Assembly (NCBI GenBank): GCA_938075415.1
Contig: CALJHC010000003.1
Coordinates: forward strand, 806,001 to 870,000
Length of the DNA: 64,000 bases
Direction: 5' to 3'
Source: an uncultured Rubripirellula sp.
Lineage (GTDB): Bacteria; Planctomycetota; Planctomycetia; Pirellulales; Pirellulaceae
Part shown: positions 63,387 to 64,000 of the stretch, piece by piece
How positions within the stretch are numbered: position 1 is the stretch's first letter
How the letters are laid out: each line of letters opens with the position of its first letter
Translations under genes and position numbers: made by a program
Notes under the pieces: generated by a model
What the model saw: only the letters and a program-made list of their open reading frames with translations
Told to the model about the DNA's origin: nothing
Database searches by the model: none

Positions 63387-64000
63387 GTCAGTCTCGAAGA
63401 AATCGAAATACCATTGAACTGGGATACGATTCATTTCTTGATATCGTCGCAAACCTGGTTGGCATATTGATCATCCTTGTTGTAGTGCTAGGTGCCCAGT
63501 CAACTTCCCAAATTGAGCAGGCAGTGCAGAAAGCAGAACAGCAACCTGGCGCCTCAGAACAGCAACTTCAACGTCTCGCAAAACAAACTCAACGTTCCAC
63601 CGCTGCACAGGCAGACTCCAACCGATTCGAACAGTTAATCCTGGAACATGACAGCATGATCGATCAGAAACGCAACCAACGAGCGTTTTTGATGGATTTA
63701 CTGAGCCAAGCTGAAACGGCCTGGGAAAATAATCAAGAAAAATTTGACAAGGAAAAAATGGAGGCCGCCAAAAGGAGGACGACTCTGGATGAGGCAAGCC
63801 GAGAACTTGATAAGCTTCAAGGAGAACAGGAACGACTTCTGCAGCAGCCGGAAAAGGTGGTCGAAATCCAACACCTACCCACGCCAATGGCGAAAACGGT
63901 ATTCGGAGATGAAATTCATTTTCGTCTGAAAGGAAATCGCCTGTCTGTTGTTCCCGTGGAACGCCTGATCGAAGAGATAAAATTGGATTTCGAACGTGTT
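63383..64000 (+). CDS. Channel partner subunit 2: ExbD-like single-pass protein, 3'-truncated
   Basis: The frame opens at ATG 63383 (AAGGA six bases upstream, ATGA overlap with the previous gene) and runs without a stop to the window end: 206 codons seen. The N-terminal helix ELGYDSFLDIVANLVGILIILVVVLGA (about 12-38) has acidic residues at its cytoplasmic edge (Asp16, Asp20), as in ExbD/MotB ion-carrying helices. A coiled coil follows (about 45-155), then EIHFRLKGNRLSVVPVERLIEEI, which resembles the first strands of the domain duplicated in the preceding gene. The rest lies beyond the window. Confidence 0.8.
   Translation, partial: MSQSRRNRNTIELGYDSFLDIVANLVGILIILVVVLGAQSTSQIEQAVQKAEQQPGASEQQLQRLAKQTQRSTAAQADSNRFEQLILEHDSMIDQKRNQRAFLMDLLSQAETAWENNQEKFDKEKMEAAKRRTTLDEASRELDKLQGEQERLLQQPEKVVEIQHLPTPMAKTVFGDEIHFRLKGNRLSVVPVERLIEEIKLDFERV

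Noticed and set aside
1..64000. CRISPR arrays, insertion sequences, prophage or integrase genes
   Set aside because: No regularly spaced repeats, transposase or integrase motifs seen; content is core-genome-like throughout.

Overview
The window looks like a chromosomal segment of a flagellated marine-type planctomycete, probably of the Pirellulaceae (Rhodopirellula-like). The grounds are a Cys-type sulfatase next to a ThuA-domain protein, a SUMF1-fold protein, a DUF1559-like zinc-ribbon membrane protein, a fused ResB/CcsA cytochrome c maturation protein of more than 1200 residues, a uronate-isomerase-like amidohydrolase, a membrane-tethered excisionase-type HTH protein, moderate GC and many GTG/TTG starts. 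This is inferred from gene content; no rRNA or tRNA is visible. About 45 genes are dense, mostly on the minus strand, and largely core metabolism.

Layout. 1-5.4 kb: the end of an unidentified protein, then nrnA, ribF, nnrD and larB (minus). 5.4-12.7 kb: argG (plus) with an intrinsic terminator, a DUF1559-like protein, dtd, a DUF457 membrane protein, accA, and a Ser/Thr kinase preceded by a tightly coupled 50-residue ORF. 12.7-18.7 kb: a GT4 glycosyltransferase, then flagellar regulatory and export genes fliA, flhF and flhA. 19.2-28.6 kb: sulfatase/ThuA pair, serA, serC, a NYN-domain protein, truA, asd and a SUMF1-fold protein. 29.5-34.9 kb: an HtrA-type protease, a uronate isomerase homologue, and leuA behind a candidate leucine attenuator. 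35-38 kb: flagellar export genes fliP-fliQ-fliR-flhB. 38.3-44.4 kb: a cytochrome oxidase assembly cluster (dihaem cytochrome c, small membrane protein, ctaA, cyoE/ctaB, SCO1, DUF420) and a cupredoxin-like protein. 45-51.8 kb: purD, prmC, prfA, rpmE, a bile-acid/sodium symporter homologue and an AsmA-like protein. 51.8-59.2 kb: the CcsBA fusion, a lipoprotein, the HTH/transmembrane protein and a small secreted protein. 59.6-64 kb: a three-gene ATGA-coupled operon with a TolQ/ExbB/MotA-type channel and two single-pass periplasmic partners, the last cut by the window end.

How genes work together. fliP/Q/R/flhB and flhA make up the flagellar export gate; flhF and the FliA-type sigma factor control assembly and late gene expression. 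serA and serC supply phosphoserine, asd feeds aspartate-family amino acids, leuA opens leucine synthesis. ctaA/ctaB make haem A, and SCO1, DUF420 and CcsBA assemble respiratory complexes.

Most notable. (1) Upstream of leuA, an 18-codon ORF with two Leu-Leu-Leu runs, pairing segments and an intrinsic terminator together look like a ribosome-mediated leucine attenuator. (2) The terminal operon encodes what may be an ion-driven envelope motor with two different periplasmic subunits, only one having an acidic residue at its membrane segment. (3) A 16-bp tandem repeat supplies the last codons of prmC. (4) Several small ORFs lie in the gaps, the best supported being 2 nt upstream of the kinase.
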